From assembly GCF_040655075.1 (NCBI RefSeq), contig NZ_JBFAJC010000009.1, positions 186,001 to 250,000 of the forward strand: DNA of 64,000 bases, in the 5' to 3' direction. Shown piece after piece: positions 1 to 8,264 of this stretch; positions within the stretch are counted from its first letter, which is position 1, and each line of letters opens with the position of its first letter. The notes under the pieces were generated by a model that saw only the letters and a program-made list of their open reading frames with translations, was not told where the DNA came from and did no database searches. Made by a program: the position numbers and the translations under genes. This stretch comes from Actinoallomurus sp040655075. Its GTDB lineage: Bacteria > Actinomycetota > Actinomycetes > Streptosporangiales > Streptosporangiaceae.

Positions 1-814
1 TCAGGACGTCGCTGAGCCCTTCCGACGCGGCGGCGATCAGCAGGAGGGTCCGGGTCGCGTCGGGAAGCTCGTCTACCTGGCCGTGGAACGTCTCCTGCAG
101 GCGGGTGCTCAGCGGCAGGGCTCCCGGCCTGTACGATCCGGCGGTCCCGCCGGCGCGCAACGCGGTGGGCAGCTCGATCAGGGCGAGCGGATTGCCCTGC
201 GCTTCGGCGAGCACGCGGTAGCGCGCGGCCGGGGTGAGCGGTACGGCGTCGAGCAGGGCGGTCGCGGCGGTCGTGCTCAGACCGCGCAGCCTGAGCTCCG
301 GCAGCCCGCGCGCGTGATCGTCACCTCGCGTGGCAATGATCAGCGCGACGCTCTCGGCGTCCAGCCGGCGGGCCGCGAAGACCAGGGCCTCGAGCGATGG
401 CCGGTCCAGCCAGTGCGCGTCGTCGATGAGACACAGCACCGGTCCCTCCTCGGCCACCTCGGCCAGGAGGGAGAGCGTGGCCAGGCCGACGAGCAGGCGG
501 TCCGTCCCCTCCGCCTGGGCCAGCCCGAGCGCTCCTTCGAGGGCGCGCCGTTGCGGGCCGGGCAGCGCGTCCAGCCGGTCGAGGACGGGGCGGAGGAGCA
601 GATGCAGGCCGGCGAACGCGAGGTCGCTCTCGGACTGGACCCCGACCCTGCGGATGACCTGGACGCCCGCGCTGTTGTCCGCGGCATGCTCCAGAAGCGC
701 CGTCTTCCCGATGCCAGGTTCCCCGCGGATCACCAGGGCACCGCTCCCCCCGGTACGGACCGTAGCCAGAAGGTCGCTTATGACCGATATCTCCGCATCC
801 CGCCCGTACAGCAT
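1..814 (-). CDS. LuxR-family AAA ATPase regulator (partial, C-terminus off window)
   Basis: The reverse strand reads as the N-terminal ATPase part of a large LuxR/MalT-type transcriptional regulator. The ATG at 814 gives MLYGRDAEI, typical of the family, and an in-frame TAA lies about 30 bases upstream. A Walker A motif GEPGIGKT sits at residues 31-38. A Walker-B-like stretch (LCLIDDAHWLD) and the sensor-like ALIIATR follow. The frame is open to base 1, so about 271 residues are visible; the C-terminal helix-turn-helix that would confirm the family lies outside. It is divergent from the SnoaL-like/exporter pair at 939-2853 and may regulate it (inference from position). Confidence 0.85.
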   Translation of the reverse strand, partial: MLYGRDAEISVISDLLATVRTGGSGALVIRGEPGIGKTALLEHAADNSAGVQVIRRVGVQSESDLAFAGLHLLLRPVLDRLDALPGPQRRALEGALGLAQAEGTDRLLVGLATLSLLAEVAEEGPVLCLIDDAHWLDRPSLEALVFAARRLDAESVALIIATRGDDHARGLPELRLRGLSTTAATALLDAVPLTPAARYRVLAEAQGNPLALIELPTALRAGGTAGSYRPGALPLSTRLQETFHGQVDELPDATRTLLLIAAASEGLSDVL

Positions 815-938
815 GGCGGCACGGTACCGATCCGCTGCCGATTACGGCCAACCGGATTACCTAATCGCGACAGATTCCCTGTGCGACAGATCTCCGTAGC
901 GTCGTGCCCGTAACAACGCGAGACGGAAGGAACACGCC

Positions 939-1307
939 ATGCGCGACATCGACCAGCTCATCGCCCGCTACATCGACACGTGGAACGAGACGGACCCGGC
1001 CGCCCGCCGTGCGGCGATCGACGAACTCTGGGCGGAGGACGGCGCCTACACCGACCCGATGGGAGTCGCCCGCGGGTGCGAGGCGATCGACGCCACCATC
1101 GCCGCCGTACAGGGCCAGTTCGCCGGTCTGACCTTCACCCTGGCCGGCCCGGTGGACGCCCACCACGACATCGCCCGCTTCACGTGGGAGCTGGGGCCCG
1201 CCGGTGGTGAGGCCCTCGTCGTCGGGTTCGACGTCGCCGTGCTGACCGAGGACGGCCTGATCGACAAGGTCCACGGCTTCCTGGACAAGGTCCCCGCCGG
1301 CGTCTGA
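939..1307 (+). CDS. SnoaL-like (NTF2-fold) protein
   Basis: A 122-residue protein of the SnoaL/NTF2-like superfamily, a small cone-shaped fold used by polyketide cyclases and many small-molecule binding or isomerising proteins. Visible hallmarks are the N-terminal helix with YIDTWNETD, then ELWAEDGAYTDPMG, the central beta strands (FTLAGPVDAHHDIARFTWEL) and the ending DGLIDKVHGFLDKVP. The start ATG is preceded by a GGAAGGA-type ribosome site. The MFS exporter starts 109 bases downstream on the same strand, so the two may be co-expressed under the divergent LuxR-type regulator. The substrate cannot be told from sequence. Confidence 0.85.
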   Translation: MRDIDQLIARYIDTWNETDPAARRAAIDELWAEDGAYTDPMGVARGCEAIDATIAAVQGQFAGLTFTLAGPVDAHHDIARFTWELGPAGGEALVVGFDVAVLTEDGLIDKVHGFLDKVPAGV

Positions 1308-1416
1308 CCCCTTCCGGTCCGCCCCACCGCACGGCCCCGGGCAGACCCGGGGCCGTGCCCGCACCCGGCGGCCGTCCCCTCGGCCGCAGCTCACCAGAGA
1401 GGAATGTTCGAAAGCC

Positions 1417-2853
1417 ATGACCGTGACCACGTCCCCGGCTCGCCCGGCGGCCTCGGCCGCCGTGGCAGGCGCCGGGTGGGCCGGCCTGCTGGTCCTCCTC
1501 GGAGGCGCCTTCATCACCACCCTCGACTTCTTCATCGTCAACGTGGCGATCCCGGCGACCCAACGCGACCTGCACGCGAGCTCGTCGATGATCCAGTTCG
1601 TCGTCGCCGGGTTCGGCCTGTCGCTGGCAGCCGGTCTGATCATGGGCGGACGGCTCGGCGACCTCTACGGGAGGCGTCGGCTGTTCGCCATCGGACTCGC
1701 CGTGTTCACCATCGCGTCGGCGGCCTGCGGCACGGCGACGACCGCGGGATTCCTGGTGGGGGCGCGCGTCGTCCAAGGAGTCGGCGCGGCATTGCTGATG
1801 CCGCAGGTACTGGCCATCATCAACACCGTCCACACCGGTGAGCAGCGTGCGAAGGCGTTCAACGCCTATGGCATGGCGATCGGCTTCGGCGGCGTGTTCG
1901 GCCAGCTCATCGGCGGTGTGTTGATCAAGGCGGACATCGCCGGTCTGGGCTGGCGCAGCATCTTCCTGATCAACGTTCCGATCGGCGCCGTCGCGCTCGC
2001 CCTCACGCCGCGTCTGGTTCCCGAATCGCGCGCCGCCGGCGCCCGCCTCGACCTGGTCGGCACCGTGCTGGTCTCCCTAGGGCTCGTCGCCATCGTCTAC
2101 CCACTGGTGCAGGGGCAGCAGCAGGGCTGGCCGGAGTGGACCTGGGTGTGCCTGGCCGGATCGGTACCGTTGCTGGTCGCCTTCACCCTCCACCAGCGCC
2201 GGCTGTCCGCGCGCGGTGGCTCACCGCTGATCGACCCGGCGCTGTTCCGCGGACGCGCGTTCTCGGCGGGCACGGCGCTCAACCTGATCTACTCGATGAC
2301 CACGGCGTCGTTCTTCCTCGTTCTGGCGCTCTACCTGCAGGACGGCCGTGGGCTCTCGGCCATGGCATCGGGCCTGATCTTCCTTCCGCTCGGCATCGGC
2401 TACTTCGTCTGCTCCTTCCTGTCCGGCAAGGCCACCGCGCGGCTGGGCCGCCAGGTCCTCGCGCTCGGCGCCCTGGTGGTCGCAGTGGGGTATGCACTGC
2501 TGGCCGGGACGGTCTCCGCGCTCGGCGCCCATGGGAGCATCGCGGCGATCATCCCCAGCCTGTTGATCATCGGTGCGGGGATGGGCTTCGTGATGGCCCC
2601 GCTCCCCGCCATCGTGCTGGCGGGGACCGACCCGCACCACGCGGCCTCCGCCTCCGGTGTCCTGAACACCGCCCAGCAGGCCGGCGGTGCGATCGGGGTC
2701 GCCCTCATCGGGGTGGTCTTCTACGGCGCCCTCGGGACTCATCCCGGCCTCGGCGGTTACCCGCATGCCTTCGCCCTCGGGTTGATCCTTCTGGTCGGTG
2801 TCAGCGTCGCCGTTGCCGCGACCGTGCAGGCCCTGCCGGGGCGTCGCGGATGA
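1417..2853 (+). CDS. MFS drug exporter, DHA2 (EmrB/QacA) family
   Basis: A 478-residue integral membrane protein with about 14 hydrophobic segments, typical of DHA2 proton-drug antiporters. Segment 1 carries the family motif D-FFIVNVAIP (about residues 37-47). The loop 2-3 signature GGRLGDLYGRRRLF follows. Motif C-like glycine-rich text (AYGMAIGFGGVFGQLIGG) appears near residue 150. It probably exports a small toxic molecule using the proton gradient. It follows the SnoaL-like gene in the same direction and is opposite to the LuxR-type regulator, an arrangement common for inducible efflux. The substrate is unknown. Confidence 0.9.
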   Translation: MTVTTSPARPAASAAVAGAGWAGLLVLLGGAFITTLDFFIVNVAIPATQRDLHASSSMIQFVVAGFGLSLAAGLIMGGRLGDLYGRRRLFAIGLAVFTIASAACGTATTAGFLVGARVVQGVGAALLMPQVLAIINTVHTGEQRAKAFNAYGMAIGFGGVFGQLIGGVLIKADIAGLGWRSIFLINVPIGAVALALTPRLVPESRAAGARLDLVGTVLVSLGLVAIVYPLVQGQQQGWPEWTWVCLAGSVPLLVAFTLHQRRLSARGGSPLIDPALFRGRAFSAGTALNLIYSMTTASFFLVLALYLQDGRGLSAMASGLIFLPLGIGYFVCSFLSGKATARLGRQVLALGALVVAVGYALLAGTVSALGAHGSIAAIIPSLLIIGAGMGFVMAPLPAIVLAGTDPHHAASASGVLNTAQQAGGAIGVALIGVVFYGALGTHPGLGGYPHAFALGLILLVGVSVAVAATVQALPGRRG

Positions 2854-3097
2854 CGGACCGTACTCCCTGAGACCAGCGCACGTACGTTCGACGTCGACCC
2901 TTCGGGCCTTCAACGGGCGTCCACAGCCGGCGCACCAGCTCAGGAAATCCGCAGATCGACCCGGTGTGCATCGGTGAGGTTTCCTCGCACCGGGCCGGGC
3001 AGGCGAATCGCCAGCCGCAGCGGGTTTCCGAGGTGGTGCGCCGGCCACGTTCCGGCCGGTAGACAGGCTACGTTTCCGTTACCGAGGAGGACTTCTG

Positions 3098-3203
3098 ATG
3101 CGCAGCGTGACCTATTCGATGAGCGTCTCGGATGCTGTACTGGGAGACCGCCGACCAGGATCCATCGCTCGACGCCTCTAGGCTCGAGTACGCGTCATCC
3201 CAG
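3098..3203 (+). pseudogene. remnant of a RibD-C/dihydrofolate-reductase-like gene
   Basis: A good ribosome site (GAGGAGG) precedes an ATG at 3098 encoding MRSVTYSMSVS, the usual opening of small dihydrofolate-reductase-like (RibD C-terminal domain) proteins. The frame then runs out after 27 codons. In a different frame, directly afterwards, 3132-3200 encodes MLYWETADQDPSLDA, an internal segment of the same family that normally lies much further into the protein. The gene therefore looks reduced by an internal deletion plus frame change to its ribosome site, N-terminus and one interior piece. The rest of the 2854-3327 stretch shows no other gene I can support. Confidence 0.6.
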
Positions 3204-3327
3204 CTCAGAACCTACGGCCGAGTTTCTGGCACCCACAGGCATCTGTCCAAGATTCTCGCCGAATACAGCGGCACTATAACGATCACAATTGCGCACCGTC
3301 CGGCGCGGTACATAATCCACCGGGGGG

Positions 3328-4620
3328 CTATTCACCTGGGCGTTGTAGTGCGCGGGCGATCAGAGCCGCGGATAGATGCGGAACGTCCATATGCCTGGCC
3401 GGAGACAGCCCGGTCAGCTCGTCGATGCGCCGCACTCGATAGTCGACGGTATTGGGATGGACATGCAGAGCGGCTGCAGTGGCACGCCGGTCGAGTCCGT
3501 GCCGCAGATAGGTCTCCAGCGTGTGCAGCAGCTCGGGCTTGTGGTCAAGCGGCGAGAGGACGTCCGCGAGACCGGGAAGCGCCGCGCTCGGCCGGCTGAG
3601 CTGGTAGTCGAGTAGCACGTCCTGGAGCCGGTACAGGCCCGCCGGGCGTCCGGTCCGTAGCACCAGCTCGGTGATCTCCGTGTTCTGTCTGACCGCAGCG
3701 GGGATCGCGGCCGGTTCGGCCACCTCGGCCGCCGCCGTGATTGCGACGTCGGCCGACTTCGCCGTCCGCCGGATGAGCCGGCACAGGTCCCTCCAGTCCG
3801 GTCGGGTTTCCACCGGCAGAAGCACCGTGCCGTTCGAACCGTCCAGTTTTGCCAGCGCCGGGCCCGTACCGAAGCGGTCCAGCACGGATCGCGCCCGCCG
3901 GATCTTGCGGCGGGCAGCGATCCTCGCCTTCGTCCCCGTTCCGGACTCGTCGGGGTGCCGCGCGAGCACTACGGTCATCGCGACGTACAGCGGCGCCGAC
4001 CCCGGCCTGGTCCGATCGGCAGGTTCACCGGCCAGCAACGCCACCATCGCGGCGTGCCGGTCTTCCTGGTCCTGGCCGTCCAGGAGCTTGCGGGCTTCCA
4101 TATAGGCGCTGGTCGCGGCCACCACCATCTGTCGCTGCACCTCGAAGATGTGCCCGATGGCCTCTTGTAGCGCCGCGAGGTCGTCCGGGCCGGCATCCGC
4201 CGACAGCCGCTCCCAGCACATCGCCATTCCCAGCTGGTAGGCCGACACGATCGCCTCCAGCGGCACCCCCTCATCGGCGCGTTGCGCTGCCGAATCACGC
4301 AGCGGCCCGAACGCGTCGGCCTCGACCGGGCGGCGGCGCTCGACGACATCGGCGGCCATTCGCAGGCAGTACTGGACGATGCGGGCGATATCTCCGGCGA
4401 TCTCCTCTTGCGGCAATTCGGAGTAGGCCGGGATCTCCGCCAGCATTCTCTCGACCACCCGACGCGATAGTTCCGGCGCCGCGGCGCGCAGCCGAGCGGC
4501 GGCCGGCTGTTCGGCGACGACCAAGCGCTGTTCTTCCCGCTTCTTGTTTCCGGTCACAAACCTCGCCGCCGAACTCTGACCGCCATGACAGTGAACCAAT
4601 GATGTCCGAGTTTGCATCAT
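3328..4620 (-). CDS. PucR/CdaR-type transcriptional regulator
   Basis: A 430-residue regulator of the PucR/CdaR type. The N-terminal half is helical (RVVERMLAEIP, IVQYCLRMAADVVERR) and resembles the RsbR/PucR N-terminal domain. The middle is a degenerate GGDEF-like region. The C-terminus holds the diagnostic PucR helix-turn-helix: LETYLRHGLDRRATAAALH followed by VHPNTVDYRVRRIDELTG. The exact start is uncertain: ATG 4620 lacks a clear ribosome site, and a TTG near 4524 has GGGAAG upstream. It diverges from the secreted SGNH hydrolase at 4676 and its 5' end nearly abuts that gene's leader, so it may control that gene. Ligand unknown. Confidence 0.85.
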   Translation of the reverse strand: MMQTRTSLVHCHGGQSSAARFVTGNKKREEQRLVVAEQPAAARLRAAAPELSRRVVERMLAEIPAYSELPQEEIAGDIARIVQYCLRMAADVVERRRPVEADAFGPLRDSAAQRADEGVPLEAIVSAYQLGMAMCWERLSADAGPDDLAALQEAIGHIFEVQRQMVVAATSAYMEARKLLDGQDQEDRHAAMVALLAGEPADRTRPGSAPLYVAMTVVLARHPDESGTGTKARIAARRKIRRARSVLDRFGTGPALAKLDGSNGTVLLPVETRPDWRDLCRLIRRTAKSADVAITAAAEVAEPAAIPAAVRQNTEITELVLRTGRPAGLYRLQDVLLDYQLSRPSAALPGLADVLSPLDHKPELLHTLETYLRHGLDRRATAAALHVHPNTVDYRVRRIDELTGLSPARHMDVPHLSAALIARALQRPGE

Positions 4621-4675
4621 GTGTCACGACTGGAATGCCCCGCATCAACCCCCTCTCCAGTTCCAGGAGTCCCCC

Positions 4676-5566
4676 ATGAGAGTCGAACACCGCTCCGTCT
4701 GGCTCCGTTCGGGTGTGGCCGCGCTCGTCGCGGCAGGCCTGGCGGGCGCCGGATTCCTCACCGCCGCACCGGCGTCGGCCTCCGGTCCCGATTACGTCGC
4801 GCTCGGAGACTCGATGGCCTCCGGCCCGCTCGTCCCGGACATCACCGGACCGGTCGCGTGCGGCCGCTCCACCCACAACTACGCCCACCTCCTGGCCACT
4901 CGGTTCGCTGCCACCCAGTTCAAGGACGTGACCTGTAGCGGCGCGGCCACCGAGGACCTGACCAACCCCATGGGCCTGTCCATCGGAGGAGTGCCCGCCG
5001 GGACCGTCCCCGCCCAGTTCGACGCGCTGACCTCCGGCACCACTCTGGTCACCCTCACCATGGGCGGCAACGATGTCGGCCTGGTCGGCGTCGCCCAGGG
5101 CTGCGTCCAATTCAACCCGTTCGCGACTCCGTGCAAGGACAAGTACACCGCCGGCGGTGTGGACCAGATCGGCCAGCGGATCGAGGCCTTCGCGCCCAAG
5201 ATCGCCGCGGCCGTGGACGGCATCCGGGCCCGCTCGCCCCATGCCCGCGTGCTCGTGACCGGATACGGCCTGTACATCAAGCCCGGCGGCTGCTGGCCGA
5301 CCCAGCCGTGGCCGGCACCGGACGCGGACTACCTGCAGAGCAAGGTCGACCAGCTCAACCAGGTGATCTCCACCCAGGCCGCCGCCCACGGCGCCGAATA
5401 CGTCGACGTCGCCGGTCCCAGCGTCGGCCACGACGCCTGCCGGTCCGTCTCCGCACGCTGGGTCGAAGGCGTCGTCTCTTCCCACCCGGCCGCGCCGCTG
5501 CATCCCAACTCTCAGGGTGAGGCCGCCTACGCCGACATCATCGGCAACCAGATCGCCGGGAGCTGA
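4676..5566 (+). CDS. secreted SGNH/GDSL-family esterase or lipase
   Basis: A 296-residue secreted hydrolase. A signal peptide is evident (MRVEHRSVWLRSG, hydrophobic core, cleavage after APASA-S). Block I is YVALGDSMASG with the nucleophilic serine, block III is MGGNDVGL, and the catalytic histidine lies in PLHPNSQGEAAYAD near the C-terminus. Cysteine pairs suggest extracellular disulfides, as in Streptomyces scabies-type esterases. AGGAG six bases before the ATG at 4676 decides the start over an upstream in-frame ATG. A second, pilin-linked SGNH enzyme occurs at 19641. Likely substrate is an ester or lipid outside the cell; specificity is not visible. Confidence 0.9.
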   Translation: MRVEHRSVWLRSGVAALVAAGLAGAGFLTAAPASASGPDYVALGDSMASGPLVPDITGPVACGRSTHNYAHLLATRFAATQFKDVTCSGAATEDLTNPMGLSIGGVPAGTVPAQFDALTSGTTLVTLTMGGNDVGLVGVAQGCVQFNPFATPCKDKYTAGGVDQIGQRIEAFAPKIAAAVDGIRARSPHARVLVTGYGLYIKPGGCWPTQPWPAPDADYLQSKVDQLNQVISTQAAAHGAEYVDVAGPSVGHDACRSVSARWVEGVVSSHPAAPLHPNSQGEAAYADIIGNQIAGS

Positions 5567-5602
5567 CACCACCGTGGGGTCGAAAAATGGAGGTAGGCGG
5601 AG

Positions 5603-6478
5603 ATGAAGCTGCGCAGCAGGCTCGGTGGGTGCCTGGTCGCGGTCGGGCTGGCGGCGGGCGTGACGGCGACGCCCGCGTCGGCCGCGACGTGGACCCGGAC
5701 CGCGCAGTACTACCGGTGGACCGGGATGAACGCCCTCGAGCGCGGTCAGGGCGTGGCGACGGACGGCACGTACTTCTACTACGCGGGCCCCGGCGGGATG
5801 GTGAAGGCGACCATTTCCAACGACAGCGAGGTCGCCTCGACGAGGTTCCCGATCCCATCGTCCCTGAGCGGGACATACCATTCCGACCACATCGGTGACG
5901 TGGAGTACTACGGCGGATACGTGATCGCGCCGATCGAGGACGGCGGCAATGGCTACCAGCATCCGCTGCTGGCGCTCTACAACGCGAGCGACCTGTCCTA
6001 CACCGGGCGATACGTGCAGCTTCCACTCGGGCAGATGCCGGGTGGGGTGCCGTGGGTCGCGGTCGACGCGACCGCGGGCCTCGTCTACACCGCCCCCTGG
6101 GCCCAGGACTCCGCGCAGGGGACGAACAAGCTGGTCGGCTACCGCCTGAGCGACCTGCTGACCCTTCCGGCCGGCGCCACGCTTCCGGTGGTGAACACCG
6201 TGCCCCTCTCGCAGCCGCTGAGCAGAATCCAGGGCGCGGCCGTGTGGGAGGGAAAGCTCTACGCCTCGGTCGACACCGACAAGTCCGTCTACACGATCGA
6301 CCCGGTGTCCGGCCAGGTCGCCTACGAGTTCCACCAGGACACCGAGGCCGGTGACGAGGTCGAGGGAATCGCCGCCTGGGACCTCGGTCCGACCGGCGGC
6401 CAGCTGCACATCGTCCATGTCGGATCGGGTCTGAAGCGGATCTTCCTGTACCTCCAGCACTACGCGAAGACCGGCTGA
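5603..6478 (+). CDS. secreted beta-propeller-like protein of unknown function
   Basis: A 291-residue exported protein: signal peptide MKLRSRLGGCLVAVGLAAG, then cleavage near TPASA-A. The mature part is rich in aromatic residues and short repeated strand-turn units (GQGVATDGTYFYYAG, GDVEYYGGYVIAP, PWVAVDATAGLVYTAP, GKLYASVDTDKSVYTID). This pattern suggests a lactonase- or YVTN-like beta-propeller. I do not recognise a specific family or active site. It starts 36 bases after the SGNH hydrolase stop on the same strand with GGAGG upstream, so the two secreted proteins are probably co-transcribed. Confidence 0.75.
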   Translation: MKLRSRLGGCLVAVGLAAGVTATPASAATWTRTAQYYRWTGMNALERGQGVATDGTYFYYAGPGGMVKATISNDSEVASTRFPIPSSLSGTYHSDHIGDVEYYGGYVIAPIEDGGNGYQHPLLALYNASDLSYTGRYVQLPLGQMPGGVPWVAVDATAGLVYTAPWAQDSAQGTNKLVGYRLSDLLTLPAGATLPVVNTVPLSQPLSRIQGAAVWEGKLYASVDTDKSVYTIDPVSGQVAYEFHQDTEAGDEVEGIAAWDLGPTGGQLHIVHVGSGLKRIFLYLQHYAKTG

Positions 6479-6571
6479 CCGCCAACGACATACGGCGAAC
6501 GCCACCGACCGGGAGTTTTACTACGCCGTCCGTCGGCTGTTCGCGGCGAATAGGGCGAAGGAAGGGGTACT

Positions 6572-7513
6572 GTGGCTGGAGGATCGGCGAGGGTCATTGT
6601 CGTCCTCGGGGATATCCCGGCGACCGGCCATTTCGCAAACACCGAGGCCTTGCGAGGGCCGGATCTGAGCTCACCAGAGGAAGCGGCGCCGATCTTCCTT
6701 GATCTCATCGCCCGTAGCCTCGCCGCCGCGCCGGAGGGCATCCTCGTCGTTTATCCCGAATGGCAGGCGGAGCCGGCGAAGCGGCTGATGAGGCTGGCCA
6801 GGGGAATGCTCGACAGCGACCAGGTCGCGAGCGTCGGATTGGATCTGCCGCCGCTGGCGTGCTCGCTGGTCGCCGACCTGCTGACCCGCTCGGCGTCGCA
6901 TCTCCGGATCGGTCACCTCGCCGGCCTGGGCCGGCGAATGCAGCGCGAGATCCTGTCCGGCGCCCGGCTGGGGACCGTGGCCAGGCTTGAGCACATCGAG
7001 ACCAGAATGACGCACCATATGGCCTCATATAATCCAGGATCAGGATTTCTCGCGTGGGCCGCACCACGCGCCCGAATCGATCGCATCTCCAAGCGAAGGC
7101 GGCTCGACCCGGGCGACTTTCGCCCCACCGATCCGGTGCACCTGCTCATCGCTCCGCACGGTTCGGATTTCGCTGACTTCGAAAAGGATTTGACGGAGAG
7201 CCTGCGGCCCCAGGTCGTCAAAACGGTTGCCGCCCAACCCCTTGGCGCGACCTTCTGGGGCACCCGCAAACACGTGGAGTTCGTCGCGTTCAGCGAGCAC
7301 CCAAAGGCCTTCTCTCAAATTCTACGGTCCACGCCGTACTGGATGTGCCGGTGGTGCCGGCAGCCGACATCGCTGGAGGTCTGCGCCATCTGCGGGATGT
7401 TCCAGGAGAGTACGCCCGAGGCGGTTTCCGCGCAGGCCGCGTCCGCCCCCGACGACCAGGTCCCGGTCGGGCGGAAAGGCGAAGTCCACGCGGCAGAGTC
7501 CGTAGAAACCTGA
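6572..7513 (+). CDS. uncharacterised protein with C-terminal zinc-ribbon-like motif, head of the Tad locus
   Basis: A 313-residue protein with a GTG start and a strong GGAAGGGG ribosome site. I do not recognise the family. It has an alpha/beta N-terminal half (VIVVLGDIPATGHF, GILVVYPEW) that could be a nucleotide-binding or solute-binding fold. Near residues 255-275 it has two CxxC pairs (CRWC and CAIC) spaced like a small zinc ribbon. No signal peptide or membrane segment is visible. It ends 40 bases before cpaB and points the same way, so it is probably the first gene of the pilus operon. Its role there is open. Confidence 0.65.
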   Translation: MAGGSARVIVVLGDIPATGHFANTEALRGPDLSSPEEAAPIFLDLIARSLAAAPEGILVVYPEWQAEPAKRLMRLARGMLDSDQVASVGLDLPPLACSLVADLLTRSASHLRIGHLAGLGRRMQREILSGARLGTVARLEHIETRMTHHMASYNPGSGFLAWAAPRARIDRISKRRRLDPGDFRPTDPVHLLIAPHGSDFADFEKDLTESLRPQVVKTVAAQPLGATFWGTRKHVEFVAFSEHPKAFSQILRSTPYWMCRWCRQPTSLEVCAICGMFQESTPEAVSAQAASAPDDQVPVGRKGEVHAAESVET

Positions 7514-7553
7514 TCCCTGGGCACTCGGTGCCGAGCCCTCGAAAGGATGCCGC

Positions 7554-8258
7554 ATGAACCCCCGCCAGCGGCGTGGAGCAGTGTTGCTAATTCTGGCAAT
7601 AATCGGCGCGATTGTTGTCTTTTCCAGTGTTATCGGGTACGTGGGATCGGTGCGGGCCGAGGTCCGTGACAAGATCTCGGTTCTCCAGCTCACCAAGCCC
7701 GTGACCGCATACAGCCAGGTCGACGAAAGCGCGGTGAAGCGGGTGCGGGTGACCGCACAGGGGATGCCTCGAGATGCGCTCCTCACCGATCTTCAGGACC
7801 TGACCGGGAAGGTCGCGGCAACGGACGTGCCGGAAGGCGCCCTCCTGGAGAAGGGCATGTTCGTCAACGCGCCGACACTGCAGCCCGGACAGCGTGAGAT
7901 CGCAATCATGATCGACGCCGAGACCGGCGTGGCCGGCAAGGTGCAGCCGGGCATGCTCGTCGACATTTACGCGTCCTTCCAGCAGCAGAACGGCACGACC
8001 CAGAAGTCGTGTTCGATGCGAGTCATCAGCAAGGCGCGCGTGATCAATGTTGGGCAGTTGCGCAAGCAGGCCGGTCAGAACCCCAATGACGTTACCCAGG
8101 TCGTGCCGGTCACGTTCGCGCTGAGCGTCCGGGAGAGCCTCAATCTCACCTATGCGGAGAGCTTCGCGGCCAAGGTTCGGCTGGCTCTCATCGGCGGACT
8201 GGGCGACGAGGCCGTCCAGAAAATGGCTCCGGTGTGCGCCGCGCCGGTGGCGAGGTGA
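7554..8258 (+). CDS. cpaB: Flp pilus assembly protein CpaB/RcpC-like (SAF domain)
   Basis: A 234-residue protein with one N-terminal membrane anchor (residues 8-30, VLLILAIIGAIVVFSS) and an extracytoplasmic domain. An SAF-like beta-clip segment follows (KPVTAYSQVDESAVKRV, then ATDVPEGALLEKGMF). The later part (REIAIMIDAETGVAGKVQPGMLVDIYASF) matches the CpaB/RcpC family, which acts at the cell envelope in Tad pilus assembly. Ribosome site GAAAGGA precedes the ATG. It lies seven bases before tadZ. In Gram-negatives RcpC partners the outer-membrane secretin; here there is none, so its role in an actinomycete wall must differ. Confidence 0.85.
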   Translation: MNPRQRRGAVLLILAIIGAIVVFSSVIGYVGSVRAEVRDKISVLQLTKPVTAYSQVDESAVKRVRVTAQGMPRDALLTDLQDLTGKVAATDVPEGALLEKGMFVNAPTLQPGQREIAIMIDAETGVAGKVQPGMLVDIYASFQQQNGTTQKSCSMRVISKARVINVGQLRKQAGQNPNDVTQVVPVTFALSVRESLNLTYAESFAAKVRLALIGGLGDEAVQKMAPVCAAPVAR

Positions 8259-8264
8259 TGCCGG

